Assembly: GCA_022615295.1 (NCBI GenBank)
Contig: JAKEHF010000142.1
Location: 1-16,135, forward strand
Length of the DNA stretch: 16,135 nt
Direction of reading: 5' to 3'
Source of the DNA: Actinomycetota bacterium
Lineage (GTDB): Bacteria > Actinomycetota > Acidimicrobiia > Spongiisociales > ZC4RG35
This document shows positions 1-6,781 of the stretch, one piece after another. The position numbers and the translations under genes are program-made. Under the pieces are notes generated by a model. That model saw only the letters and a program-made list of their open reading frames with translations. It was not told where the DNA came from and did not search any database. The stretch's first letter is position 1. Each line of letters starts with the position of its first letter.

Positions 1-663
1 CCCCGACATCTTCGCCTCGTGCTCCATCTCCTGTCTGGTAACCCGACGAAACACCCGGGCAACCCTCCGAGCCGGAAGTACGAACAGAGGGACGGCAGCG
101 ACGGCGAGGAGCGTGAGCCGCCAGTCCGCCTGGATCATGACCACGAGGATCACCACGACCGACACCAGGTTGGAGACCACCGAGAGGAAGGTGCCCGTGA
201 TCGCTTGTTGGGCCCCGACGACGTCCGAGTTGAGACGATTCATCAGCTCGCCGGTCTTGGTGGCGGTGAAGAAGCGCAACGACATTCGCTGCAGATGGTC
301 GAAAAGCTCACGTCTCAGGTCGAAGACGATCCCTTCGCCGACCCGGGACGAGAACCATCTCTGCACCACCCCCACAACGGCGTTGACCAACGGGGCGACG
401 ATCATTCCCAGTCCGAGCAGGGTGAGCTTGGAGATGTCTCCCCTGGCGATGACCTCGTCGACCAGGAGACGAACCAGGATCGAGGGCACCACGGAGAGCC
501 CGGAGATGATGAGCACGGTGACGAGCACCGCGATGAGGCCACCGAGATAGGGCCGCCCATAGCCCCATACCCTCCGGAGCAGCTCACGGTCGAGATCGGG
601 GCGCGCCTGCTCCTCGTCGTACCTGACGAAGCTCCCCCAGCCGCTGTGTCCGAATCCGAAGAT
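1..663 (-). CDS. ABC exporter, N-terminal transmembrane half (partial)
   Basis: The reading frame stays open for 221 codons to the left edge, so the gene is 3'-truncated by the window. The translation has a short cytoplasmic head (GHSGWGSFVRYDEEQ), then hydrophobic segments around residues 45-65, 75-95 and 120-205. Motifs such as LVDEVIARGDI and FDLRRELFDHLQRMSLRFF, followed by TGELMNRLNSDV, are typical of the ABC transporter type-1 transmembrane domain of exporters (MsbA/LmrA-like). The ATPase domain should lie beyond the window. No ATG, GTG or TTG occurs in frame before the first membrane segment. A perfect AGGAGG (670-675) lies 6 nt before an ATC codon (661-663), which I take as the likely start. 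It is 14 nt downstream of the lipoprotein stop, so the two are probably one operon. Family is sure; substrate is unknown. Confidence 0.9.
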   Translation of the reverse strand, partial: MFGFGHSGWGSFVRYDEEQARPDLDRELLRRVWGYGRPYLGGLIAVLVTVLIISGLSVVPSILVRLLVDEVIARGDISKLTLLGLGMIVAPLVNAVVGVVQRWFSSRVGEGIVFDLRRELFDHLQRMSLRFFTATKTGELMNRLNSDVVGAQQAITGTFLSVVSNLVSVVVILVVMIQADWRLTLLAVAAVPLFVLPARRVARVFRRVTRQEMEHEAKMSG

Positions 664-669
664 GACGGG

Positions 670-675
670 CCTCCT
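670..675 (-). promoter_or_regulatory. Strong Shine-Dalgarno before a non-canonical start
   Basis: A perfect AGGAGG on the minus strand is spaced 6 nt (CCCGTC) from an ATC codon at 661-663. It is the only ribosome-binding signal near the beginning of the ABC exporter frame and fixes the probable start where no ATG/GTG/TTG is available. Confidence 0.6.
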
Positions 676-677
676 GC

Positions 678-1424
678 CTATGACTCGTCGATCTCGGCCA
701 ACGGCGCGGTGTCGGCCGCCATTCCCTCGAGCACGTCGGTGGGCACGAAGGATCGGCCGAAGAGCTCGTAGCGGTACGGCCCCTCGAACCAGATCAGGGT
801 GTCGCCACCGGAGGCGGTCAGCTTCCACACGTTGCGACCGCCGAGCTGGAGGAGGGCGCACTCGTCCGTCGACCTCTCCGCAAACCGGGCGCATGAGACG
901 TCGGCATCCGCGGCCGACACCTCGGCTGCGGTCTCCGGGTCGGTCGCCACCCTGAGGACAGCCATCTGAGCCACCGTCCGCGACCTGGAATAGGGCTCGG
1001 CCGACCATATCCCGAATGCGGCCGACGGTTCGGCTGCCACGAGACCACTGTTCTCGATGACGAGCTGTGACGACACCCACTCGGCGCCGTAGGGAACGGT
1101 TGTCGGGAAGACCAGCTCGGGAAGGGCGATGACGATCTCGTGACGGCTCGCCTGGATGAACCGATCGCCCTCTCGTCGCTCGAACACCGCGGCCACCGCG
1201 GCGGCGGCGTCGGGGTAGTCGACGACACCGATGTCATCGTTGGACCAGCCGAGCTGCGCAGTGGGGATGGATCTGGGGACATCGACCCTCAGCAAGGTGG
1301 TCGTCGTCACCTCCGGCTCGTTGATCCACCCAGAGCTCCGATCTCCCACTGACTGCAGCGGCGTCTCGCCACATGCGACGACGAGGAAGAGGAGTGTCAC
1401 CAGGAGCATTCGCCGCGGCTTCAT
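678..1424 (-). CDS. Putative secreted lipoprotein, no recognised domain
   Basis: This 248-aa protein begins MKPRRMLLVTLLFLVVACGE. A basic N-region and a hydrophobic core are followed by a lipobox (V-V-A-C, Cys18), so it should be lipid-anchored outside the cytoplasmic membrane. The mature part starts with a Thr-rich linker (PEVTTTTLLRV). Two later cysteines (in SCARF and DECALL) could form a disulphide. I recognise no family for the rest. The start at 1424 is preferred over an ATG at 1436 because a TATGTT -10 hexamer ends 7 nt before it, and because the shorter form gives a normal signal peptide. It is followed after 14 nt by the ABC exporter, so it may assist or be co-exported with it; that is inference. 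Confidence 0.75.
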   Translation of the reverse strand: MKPRRMLLVTLLFLVVACGETPLQSVGDRSSGWINEPEVTTTTLLRVDVPRSIPTAQLGWSNDDIGVVDYPDAAAAVAAVFERREGDRFIQASRHEIVIALPELVFPTTVPYGAEWVSSQLVIENSGLVAAEPSAAFGIWSAEPYSRSRTVAQMAVLRVATDPETAAEVSAADADVSCARFAERSTDECALLQLGGRNVWKLTASGGDTLIWFEGPYRYELFGRSFVPTDVLEGMAADTAPLAEIDES

Positions 1425-1431
1425 TCCGGCC

Positions 1432-1437
1432 AACATA
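1432..1437 (-). promoter_or_regulatory. -10 element, lipoprotein gene (leaderless)
   Basis: TATGTT on the minus strand fits the actinobacterial TANNNT -10. It ends 7 nt before the ATG at 1424, which predicts transcription starting at or next to that ATG. It overlaps the opposite-strand -10 of the aroQ fusion gene by 2 bp. Confidence 0.5.
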
Positions 1438-1441
1438 TCCT
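1436..1441 (+). promoter_or_regulatory. -10 element, aroQ fusion gene (leaderless)
   Basis: TATCCT matches TANNNT and is followed by exactly 6 nt and then the ATG at 1448. This geometry predicts a leaderless mRNA. No Shine-Dalgarno is present. Confidence 0.5.
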
Positions 1442-1447
1442 CGGATT

Positions 1448-2524
1448 ATGCGGGTACTCGTGATCAATGGGCCCAACCTGGACCGCCTGGGCATGCGTCA
1501 GCCGGAGATATATGGCACAGGGACCCTCGACGACCTCAACACCGAGCTGTCCCAACTGGCCGTCGGTCTCGGTGTCGAGCTGGACACCATCCAGACGAGC
1601 GACGAGTCCGAGATCGTCGTCGCGATACACGAGACCGGTGCCGACGGCCTGGTCATCAATCCGGGGGCGCTGAGCCACACCTCACGAGCCATCGCTGACG
1701 CCCTCCGCTCCGTTGACACCCCGGCGGTCGAGGTTCACATCAGCAACGTCAAGGATCGTGAGCCGTGGCGGGCCCACTCGGTCACGGGTGAGGCCTGTGT
1801 CCTCACCATCTATGGCAGGGGTCGTGTCGGATATGCCGAAGCCCTGAGACATCTGGTCAACCGCTCGGCGATGCCCTTCGAGACGAGGCGTTACGGCCCC
1901 CATGTCTGCAATGTGGGCGACCTGCGAACCGGGGAGGAGGGTTTGATCGTCCTCATCCACGGTGGTGTCTGGCGCCACCAGTACGGGAGGGACACCATGG
2001 AGACATTGGCGGTGGACCTCACCAGACGCGGGTACCACACCTGGAACATCACCTATCGCGTGTTCGGCACCGACGGGGGTTGGCCGGGTTCGGGTCATGA
2101 CGTGCTGACCGCCCTCGAGGCCGCGCCCCATCTCGGTCTGGGGCCGGTGGGAGGGGTCGTCGGGCACTCCGCGGGGGGTTATCTGACCTTGTGGGCGGTC
2201 GGTCGGACGAAGGACATCGTGCGATCGGCGGTCGTCCTGGCGCCGGTCGTCGACCTCGACGACGCGGTCGCCGAAGGAGGCACCCTGGCCCCCGAGGCCC
2301 GTCTGCTCCTCGCCGCAGGGGCTCCGCCGCGGGTGGCGGCGCGAGACGAGCGGACCTTCGTCGTCCATGGCCGGGCCGACCAGATCGTGCCGGTGCGACA
2401 CACCCAGGGTCTCGAAGCCGAGCGTCTCGAGACCGACGAAGGTCACTTCGAGCTCCTCGACCCGAGCCGGCCCCACTGGTCGTGGGTGGTGGAGAGACTC
2501 GCCTGTTCATTCGAGTCGACATAG
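1448..2524 (+). CDS. aroQ: Type II 3-dehydroquinate dehydratase fused to an alpha/beta-hydrolase
   Basis: This 358-aa protein has two complete parts. Residues 1-138 are AroQ, which dehydrates 3-dehydroquinate to 3-dehydroshikimate in the shikimate pathway. GPNLDRLGMRQPEIYG contains Arg17 and the catalytic Tyr22. INPGALSHTS carries Asn71 and His77, and EVHISNVKDREPWRAHS carries His97, Arg104 and Arg108. All align with the M. tuberculosis enzyme's active-site residues. Stand-alone AroQ is about 145 aa. Residues 145-358 are an alpha/beta-hydrolase of the kynurenine-formamidase/BD-FAE-like esterase type: HGGVW oxyanion motif (171-175), GHSAGG nucleophile Ser241, Asp311 in HGRADQIVP, and His333 in EGHFE. 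The frame is continuous. Met142 at the junction has no Shine-Dalgarno, so a true fusion is likelier than two genes. The start at 1448 is set by the AroQ N-terminus and the -10 six nt upstream. The hydrolase substrate is unknown. Confidence 0.92.
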   Translation: MRVLVINGPNLDRLGMRQPEIYGTGTLDDLNTELSQLAVGLGVELDTIQTSDESEIVVAIHETGADGLVINPGALSHTSRAIADALRSVDTPAVEVHISNVKDREPWRAHSVTGEACVLTIYGRGRVGYAEALRHLVNRSAMPFETRRYGPHVCNVGDLRTGEEGLIVLIHGGVWRHQYGRDTMETLAVDLTRRGYHTWNITYRVFGTDGGWPGSGHDVLTALEAAPHLGLGPVGGVVGHSAGGYLTLWAVGRTKDIVRSAVVLAPVVDLDDAVAEGGTLAPEARLLLAAGAPPRVAARDERTFVVHGRADQIVPVRHTQGLEAERLETDEGHFELLDPSRPHWSWVVERLACSFEST

Positions 2525-2533
2525 TTATCCACA
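2525..2533 (+). promoter_or_regulatory. Consensus DnaA box (single)
   Basis: TTATCCACA is a perfect DnaA box. It begins directly after the aroQ fusion stop codon and runs into the 10-bp palindrome ACAGATCTGT (2531-2540). No second box was seen nearby, so this is not an origin. It could be a DnaA-titration or regulatory site, or chance. Confidence 0.4.
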
Positions 2534-2539
2534 GATCTG

Positions 2540-2545
2540 TAGGGT
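2540..2545 (+). promoter_or_regulatory. Candidate -10 element, transglycosylase gene
   Basis: TAGGGT fits TANNNT in the only non-coding gap upstream of the transglycosylase. It would give a 5' leader of roughly 40 nt. No convincing -35 was seen, so this is weak. Confidence 0.25.
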
Positions 2546-2559
2546 TTTTCCCCCTTGGG

Positions 2560-2575
2560 CGCGGGATCACCCGCG
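2560..2575 (+). other. Perfect 6-bp hairpin in the transglycosylase leader
   Basis: CGCGGG-ATCA-CCCGCG forms a perfect 6-bp GC stem with a 4-nt loop, 17 nt before the ATG at 2592. The purine-rich GGTGGAG that may serve as ribosome-binding site starts at its 3' edge. It could affect leader stability or translation; function unproven. Confidence 0.4.
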
Positions 2576-2591
2576 GTGGAGTCGGAATTGC

Positions 2592-3164
2592 ATGCGCTCT
2601 AGAAGGTTCTCGTTTCTGGCGGGTTGGTCGGCCGTCGCCCTGCTCGCCCTGGCCGGTTTTGCCGCATTCGGCAACCCGGGGCCGGACAGCCAGCAGGTCG
2701 TCACCGAGGCGGCGGCCGCCTCCCTGGGCCACACCGCCGGGGCATATGCCGGTCTTGGCTTCGCCCGGATGGGGCTCGTCGAGCTGGAAACGGTCGCCGC
2801 CGAGCCCCCCGAGACCGAGGATGAGCCGGTCGAAACCGTTGCCGCAGGCACCATCGCCACCCCGGGCACCGGCTGGCTCTCGGAGGTCGAGGTGAGGGCC
2901 CTGATCAGCCTCTACTTCGAGCCGGCCGACATCAACCGGGCAGTGCGGATCGCCTGGTGCGAGTCACGGTTCGACCCGGCATCGGCGAATCTTCGCACCG
3001 GTGGATTGGGTCTCTTCCAGCATCTCCCCCAGTACTGGGAGGAGCGCGCCGCCAACGCCGGGTTCTCCGGCGCCGCCCAGACCGACCCGGAAGCCTCCGT
3101 GGCTGCCGCGGCCTGGGCGGTGTACCAGGGTGGCGGTTGGGACGTCTTCGCCTGCCAGGGCTGA
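2592..3164 (+). CDS. Membrane-anchored SLT-type lytic transglycosylase
   Basis: This 190-aa protein has a basic N-terminus and one hydrophobic segment (about residues 9-27), a signal peptide or membrane anchor. An acidic, Ala/Glu/Pro-rich linker spans about 30-95. The C-terminal domain (96-190) is a compact lysozyme-like SLT fold. AWCESRFDP holds the presumed catalytic Glu124, GLGLFQH (138-144) is the usual substrate-groove motif, and it ends in AAAAWAVYQGGGWDVFACQG as in many actinobacterial resuscitation/cell-wall lytic enzymes. It should cleave the MurNAc-GlcNAc bond of peptidoglycan outside the membrane. Two Cys (123 and 188) may pair. The start is the first ATG after the upstream gap, with weak GGTGGAG spacing. 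Its stop lies 1 bp from the dnaE2 stop on the other strand. LysM or other wall-binding domains are absent. Confidence 0.85.
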   Translation: MRSRRFSFLAGWSAVALLALAGFAAFGNPGPDSQQVVTEAAAASLGHTAGAYAGLGFARMGLVELETVAAEPPETEDEPVETVAAGTIATPGTGWLSEVEVRALISLYFEPADINRAVRIAWCESRFDPASANLRTGGLGLFQHLPQYWEERAANAGFSGAAQTDPEASVAAAAWAVYQGGGWDVFACQG

Positions 3165-3165
3165 G

Positions 3166-6100
3166 CTATCTGAAGTCACGCGACCGGATGGTGTGGACCC
3201 CTATCGACTCGAAGTCGATTGCAACGAGATTGGTCACTCCGTCGTGGAACTCGACACGCCCCTCTATCACCACCGCCGGGCTCCTCCTGGCCACATGACG
3301 GGTGCGGGCCCACACGTCGGGAAGCACAACGACGTTGAGCAGACCTGTCTCGTCTTCGAGGTTGAGGAAGTAGACGCCACGTGCGGTGGAGGGACGCTGA
3401 CGATGGGTTATGACCCCGCCCACCCTGATCCGGGACCTGGGACGCTCCCCCGCCAACACCTCGGCGATGGTCAGACATCCTTCGAGACGGTCACGCACGA
3501 AAGACATCGGGTGTCTCGACGATATCCCGGTCGACCAGAGATCGGCGCGATGGGCCTCCTCCACGCTCATCTCCCCCAGGGCCGGGGCCTCCACCCCCGG
3601 GGAGACCGGGAGACGGCCGGGGTCGATCCCGGCGAGGGCCCCGGCGGCCCACAGACCCTCGCGCCTCCCCATACCCAAGGACCCCAGGGCGCCGGCGGCC
3701 GCCAGACCCTCGTAGGCCTCGACCCCGAGACCAGTCCGGAAGGCGAGGTCCTCCGCCGAGACGAAGACCCCGCCCAGGACCCGGGCCGCCTCGATGCGTG
3801 TCACCTCACGCTCGCCCAGGTTGCGCACGTAACGAAGACCGAGCCTGACAGCCACCGCCGGTCGGATCGGGTCGTCGGCATGACCACGGCCCCTCCTCCA
3901 GCTCTGCCCCAGATAGGTGACGACGTCGTCGGGATCGGCGTCGAGGGGCTCCAGGTGTGCGTCGTGCCAGGAGAGGTTCACGTCGGGTGGCAGGACCACG
4001 ACACCGTGACGCTGGGCGTCCTGGACGAGGGTGTTGGGGTTGTAGAACCCCATCGGCTGGGCGTTGAGCAGACCAGCCAGATACTCGGCGGGGTAGTGGA
4101 AGCGGAGCCACGCCGACATGTAGACGATGTAGGCGAAGCTCACCGAGTGGCTCTCCGGGAAGCCAAAGCTGGCGAAGCCCTGGAGCTTCTCCCATATCTC
4201 GTCGGCCGCCACGCCGACCACGCCATTGCCGGCCATGCCGGCATAGACCTCGTCACGCAGCCGAGCCATGGCTCGCTCCGAGCGTTTGTGGGTCATCGCC
4301 TGACGGAGACGATCCGCCTGGGAGCCGTCGAAACCGGCGCAGACCCGGGCCAACTCCATGAGCTGCTCCTGGAAGATGGGGACCCCAAGGGTCTTCTCGA
4401 GGATGGGGACGGTGGCCGGGTGGGGATAACGCACCGGCTCCTCACCATTGCGTCTCCGTAGATAGGGGTGCACCGATTGACCCTGGATCGGGCCGGGGCG
4501 AATCAACGCCACCTCCACCGCCAGGTCGTAGAAGGTCTTCGGCTTCATCTTGGGGAGGGTGGCCATCTGGGCCCGTGACTCGATCTGGAAGAGGCCAACC
4601 GTGTCGGCCCGGGTCATGGATTCGTAGATCGACGGCTCCTGGGGGATGGCGGCCAGGTCGATCGTCACCCCATGGCCGTCCTCGATCAGGTCTGTGGCCA
4701 GATGCAGAGCATTGAGCATCCCCAACCCGAGGAGATCGAACTTGACGATCCCCACCGCCGCCGAGTCGTCCTTGTCCCATTGGATGACGGTCCGGCCCTC
4801 CAACCTCCCCCATTCGAGGGGAACCACCTGCCACAAGGGCCGGTCGGCGATGACCACGCCCCCGGAGTGGATCCCCATGTGTCTGGGGAACCCGTCCAAC
4901 CTCCAACAGATCTCATAGATCAGGTCGGTGGTCATCCCCGCGGGGAGTGGTGTGTCCATATCGGCCAGCTTCTGTGGGTCCCTGGTGTCGACATACCGGG
5001 TCAGACCGTCCACCTGGGACTGGGTGAACCCGAAGACCTTGGCGACGTCGCGCAGCACCGAGCGTGCCCGATACGTGATGACGTTGGCCACCATCGCCGC
5101 CCGTTCCCGTCCGTAACGTCGATAGCAGTACTGGATCACCTCCTCACGGCGATCCGCCTCGAAGTCGACGTCGATGTCCGGAGGTCTCCCCCTCTCCTCG
5201 GAGAGGAAGCGCTCGAAGGGGAGATGGAGACGTATCGGGTCGACCCTGGTCAGACCGATGCAACGACACACCGCCGAGTCGGCTCCGGAGCCCCTGATCT
5301 GACAGAGGATGTCCTGGGCCCGGGCATAGTCGACCAGGTCCTTGACGACGAGGAAGTATCCGGCGAAGCCGAGACGCTCGATCACGGCCAGCTCGTGCTC
5401 GAGACGTCTCCTCGCCCCGGGGTCTATTCCGTCGGCAGAGCCGGGATAGACCTCCCTTGCCCCCTCCCAGGTGAGATGTCGCAGATACTCCATCTCGTCC
5501 CGAAAATGTCCGGGCATGGGGAAGTCGGGGAGTCTGGGGGCCACCAGACCCAGATCGAAGGCGAGACGTCGACCAAGCTCAGCGGCGCGGGCCACCGCGC
5601 CCGGGTAGCGGTCGAAGATCGCCTCCATCTCCACCGGGTGACGGAGATATCTCTCGTCTGTCGCCGGCCGGAAGCCGTCGGCAGCCCCCAGGGTCCGGCG
5701 CCCGCCGATGGCCGCCAGGGCCTCGGCGAGCATGGCATCGGATCGATCCCGATAATGGACCTGGTTGGTGGCGACGACCGACACACCCAGCCTCCTGCCC
5801 ACCTCCCACATCAGATCGTTGCGGGGGTCGTCCTCCGGCATCCCGTGGTCCCAGATCTCGAGATGGACCCGGGTGCCGAACAACTCGCGGAGACGTGACA
5901 CCTCCCTTATGACGGCGGTGATGTCGCCGGCGACCGCCCTCTTTGGCACCGCACCGGAGTGACAACCGGTGAGGACGTGGACGTCGTCGCCGAGGGCAGC
6001 CAGGTCCTCCCATCCGAAGACGGGATGGTCCTTCTCTCCCCTCAGCTGACCTGTCGTGACCATGTGGGAGATGGAGCGATACCCATTCGGGGAGGCGGCG

Positions 6101-6474
6101 AGGAGGACGAGATGGTCCGTATCCGGGAGGTTCACCGGCTTGGTCCCATGGGGACCGATGCTCCTCCCCCGGCGGAGACGGCCCTGACCACCCTTGACCC
6201 GGGCATGACGTCTCCGGTCCCACTCCTCGGCCCTCGTCACCGGGTCGGGACCGGTGTCCGCACCGGGCTCGAGACCGATCTCCACCCCGTAGATGGCAGG
6301 CAGACCCGTGTCACGTGCCGCCTGCCAGAAACGCGAAACCCCGTAGAACCCGTTGTGGTCGGTCACCGCCAGGGCGACGTAGCCGAGGTCCACCGCCCTC
6401 TCCACGAGATCCTCGGGATGTGAGGCGCCGTCGAGGAAGGAGAAGTTGGTGTGACAGTGGAGCTCGGCGTACAC
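3166..6474 (-). CDS. dnaE2: Error-prone DNA polymerase III alpha subunit DnaE2
   Basis: The 1102-aa product is the length of DnaE2; replicative DnaE1 is nearer 1180. The PHP domain opens with AELHCHTNFSFLDGASHP. The polymerase core has CQIRGSGADSAVC, PPDIDVDFEADRREE (about 431-445) and KFDLLGLGML (578-587), which supply the catalytic Asp residues. RHMGIHSGGVVIADRP and ALIRPGPIQG are further family motifs. A C-terminal OB fold starts about RIRVGGVITHRQRPS. DnaE2 is the translesion polymerase for SOS mutagenesis and normally works with ImuA'/ImuB and the beta clamp; those genes are not in this window. The start is GTG at 6474, because an in-frame TGA lies just upstream. A TATGAT -10 ends 8 nt before it, and a perfect SOS box overlaps that promoter. 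LexA repression is therefore expected. Confidence 0.96.
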   Translation of the reverse strand: MYAELHCHTNFSFLDGASHPEDLVERAVDLGYVALAVTDHNGFYGVSRFWQAARDTGLPAIYGVEIGLEPGADTGPDPVTRAEEWDRRRHARVKGGQGRLRRGRSIGPHGTKPVNLPDTDHLVLLAASPNGYRSISHMVTTGQLRGEKDHPVFGWEDLAALGDDVHVLTGCHSGAVPKRAVAGDITAVIREVSRLRELFGTRVHLEIWDHGMPEDDPRNDLMWEVGRRLGVSVVATNQVHYRDRSDAMLAEALAAIGGRRTLGAADGFRPATDERYLRHPVEMEAIFDRYPGAVARAAELGRRLAFDLGLVAPRLPDFPMPGHFRDEMEYLRHLTWEGAREVYPGSADGIDPGARRRLEHELAVIERLGFAGYFLVVKDLVDYARAQDILCQIRGSGADSAVCRCIGLTRVDPIRLHLPFERFLSEERGRPPDIDVDFEADRREEVIQYCYRRYGRERAAMVANVITYRARSVLRDVAKVFGFTQSQVDGLTRYVDTRDPQKLADMDTPLPAGMTTDLIYEICWRLDGFPRHMGIHSGGVVIADRPLWQVVPLEWGRLEGRTVIQWDKDDSAAVGIVKFDLLGLGMLNALHLATDLIEDGHGVTIDLAAIPQEPSIYESMTRADTVGLFQIESRAQMATLPKMKPKTFYDLAVEVALIRPGPIQGQSVHPYLRRRNGEEPVRYPHPATVPILEKTLGVPIFQEQLMELARVCAGFDGSQADRLRQAMTHKRSERAMARLRDEVYAGMAGNGVVGVAADEIWEKLQGFASFGFPESHSVSFAYIVYMSAWLRFHYPAEYLAGLLNAQPMGFYNPNTLVQDAQRHGVVVLPPDVNLSWHDAHLEPLDADPDDVVTYLGQSWRRGRGHADDPIRPAVAVRLGLRYVRNLGEREVTRIEAARVLGGVFVSAEDLAFRTGLGVEAYEGLAAAGALGSLGMGRREGLWAAGALAGIDPGRLPVSPGVEAPALGEMSVEEAHRADLWSTGISSRHPMSFVRDRLEGCLTIAEVLAGERPRSRIRVGGVITHRQRPSTARGVYFLNLEDETGLLNVVVLPDVWARTRHVARRSPAVVIEGRVEFHDGVTNLVAIDFESIGVHTIRSRDFR

Positions 6475-6482
6475 GTGACCTC

Positions 6483-6488
6483 ATCATA
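6483..6488 (-). promoter_or_regulatory. -10 element, dnaE2
   Basis: TATGAT on the minus strand ends 8 nt before the GTG start at 6474. It overlaps the left arm of the SOS palindrome by 4 bp, so bound LexA would block RNA polymerase directly. It implies a near-leaderless transcript, although GAGG between it and the GTG could act as a short Shine-Dalgarno. Confidence 0.55.
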
Positions 6489-6508
6489 TCGAACAGACGT
6501 TCGATATG
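6485..6508. promoter_or_regulatory. LexA-binding SOS box (perfect 24-bp palindrome)
   Basis: The arms CATATCGAAC and GTTCGATATG are exact reverse complements around the spacer AGAC. The core TCGAAC-N4-GTTCGA (6489-6504) is the known actinobacterial/Bacillus-type LexA operator. It sits 10 bp upstream of the dnaE2 start and about 20 bp upstream of the dodecin -10 on the other strand. It certainly fits control of dnaE2 and may also cover the dodecin -35 region. Confidence 0.93.
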
Positions 6509-6528
6509 GGCCGGGTCCGCTACTCGAT

Positions 6529-6534
6529 TACCAT
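6529..6534 (+). promoter_or_regulatory. -10 element, dodecin gene (leaderless)
   Basis: TACCAT fits TANNNT and is followed by 6 nt (CCGGGC) and the ATG at 6541. A -35 region placed 17 bp upstream (6506-6511) would touch the right end of the SOS palindrome. Confidence 0.5.
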
Positions 6535-6540
6535 CCGGGC

Positions 6541-6765
6541 ATGTCGTCCATCACCAAGACGATCAGACTCTCCGGGAAGGCAGACGGCTCGATCGAGGAC
6601 GCAGTCCGCACCGTCCTGGCCAGGGCGGCGGCGACCATCCAGGACATCCACTCGTTTCGCATCGTCGAGGTGGGGGGCGAGGTCGACTCCTCGGGGGCAC
6701 CCACCCTTTTCACGGTGACCGTGGACATCACGTTCGGGATCATGGATCCCGCGGTCCACGGCTAG
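6541..6765 (+). CDS. Dodecin family protein, lacking the flavin-stacking Trp
   Basis: A 74-aa protein with the dodecin pattern: a first strand SSITKTIRLSGK, a helix IEDAVRTVLARAAATIQDI, then two long strands (FRIVEVGGEVDS and TLFTVTVDITFGIMD). Classical dodecins assemble as hollow dodecamers that store flavin, using a Trp in an L-D-W-F-E-V motif at the start of strand 2. Here the aligned position is Ser38 (IHSFRIVEV), and the protein contains no Trp at all. It resembles the non-classical branch, so flavin binding is doubtful. The ATG at 6541 fits both family length and the -10 six nt upstream. It is divergent to dnaE2 across the SOS box and converges on the DUF2461 gene with a 16-bp gap. Confidence 0.85.
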   Translation: MSSITKTIRLSGKADGSIEDAVRTVLARAAATIQDIHSFRIVEVGGEVDSSGAPTLFTVTVDITFGIMDPAVHG

Positions 6766-6781
6766 CGCGCAACACCCACAG

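Noticed and set aside
19..771. A 250-codon plus-strand frame at the left edge
   Set aside because: Its translation is charged and repetitive, whereas the minus strand encodes an ABC transmembrane domain with family motifs.
1871..2524. Hydrolase domain as a separate gene starting at Met142
   Set aside because: No Shine-Dalgarno or -10 precedes it and there is no stop between the domains; the fusion is the simpler reading.
2525..2600. Possible replication origin
   Set aside because: Only one DnaA box and no AT-rich unwinding region or dnaA/dnaN neighbours.
3001..5898. Long plus-strand open frames (486 and 408 codons)
   Set aside because: They lie antisense to dnaE2, which is unambiguous over its whole length.
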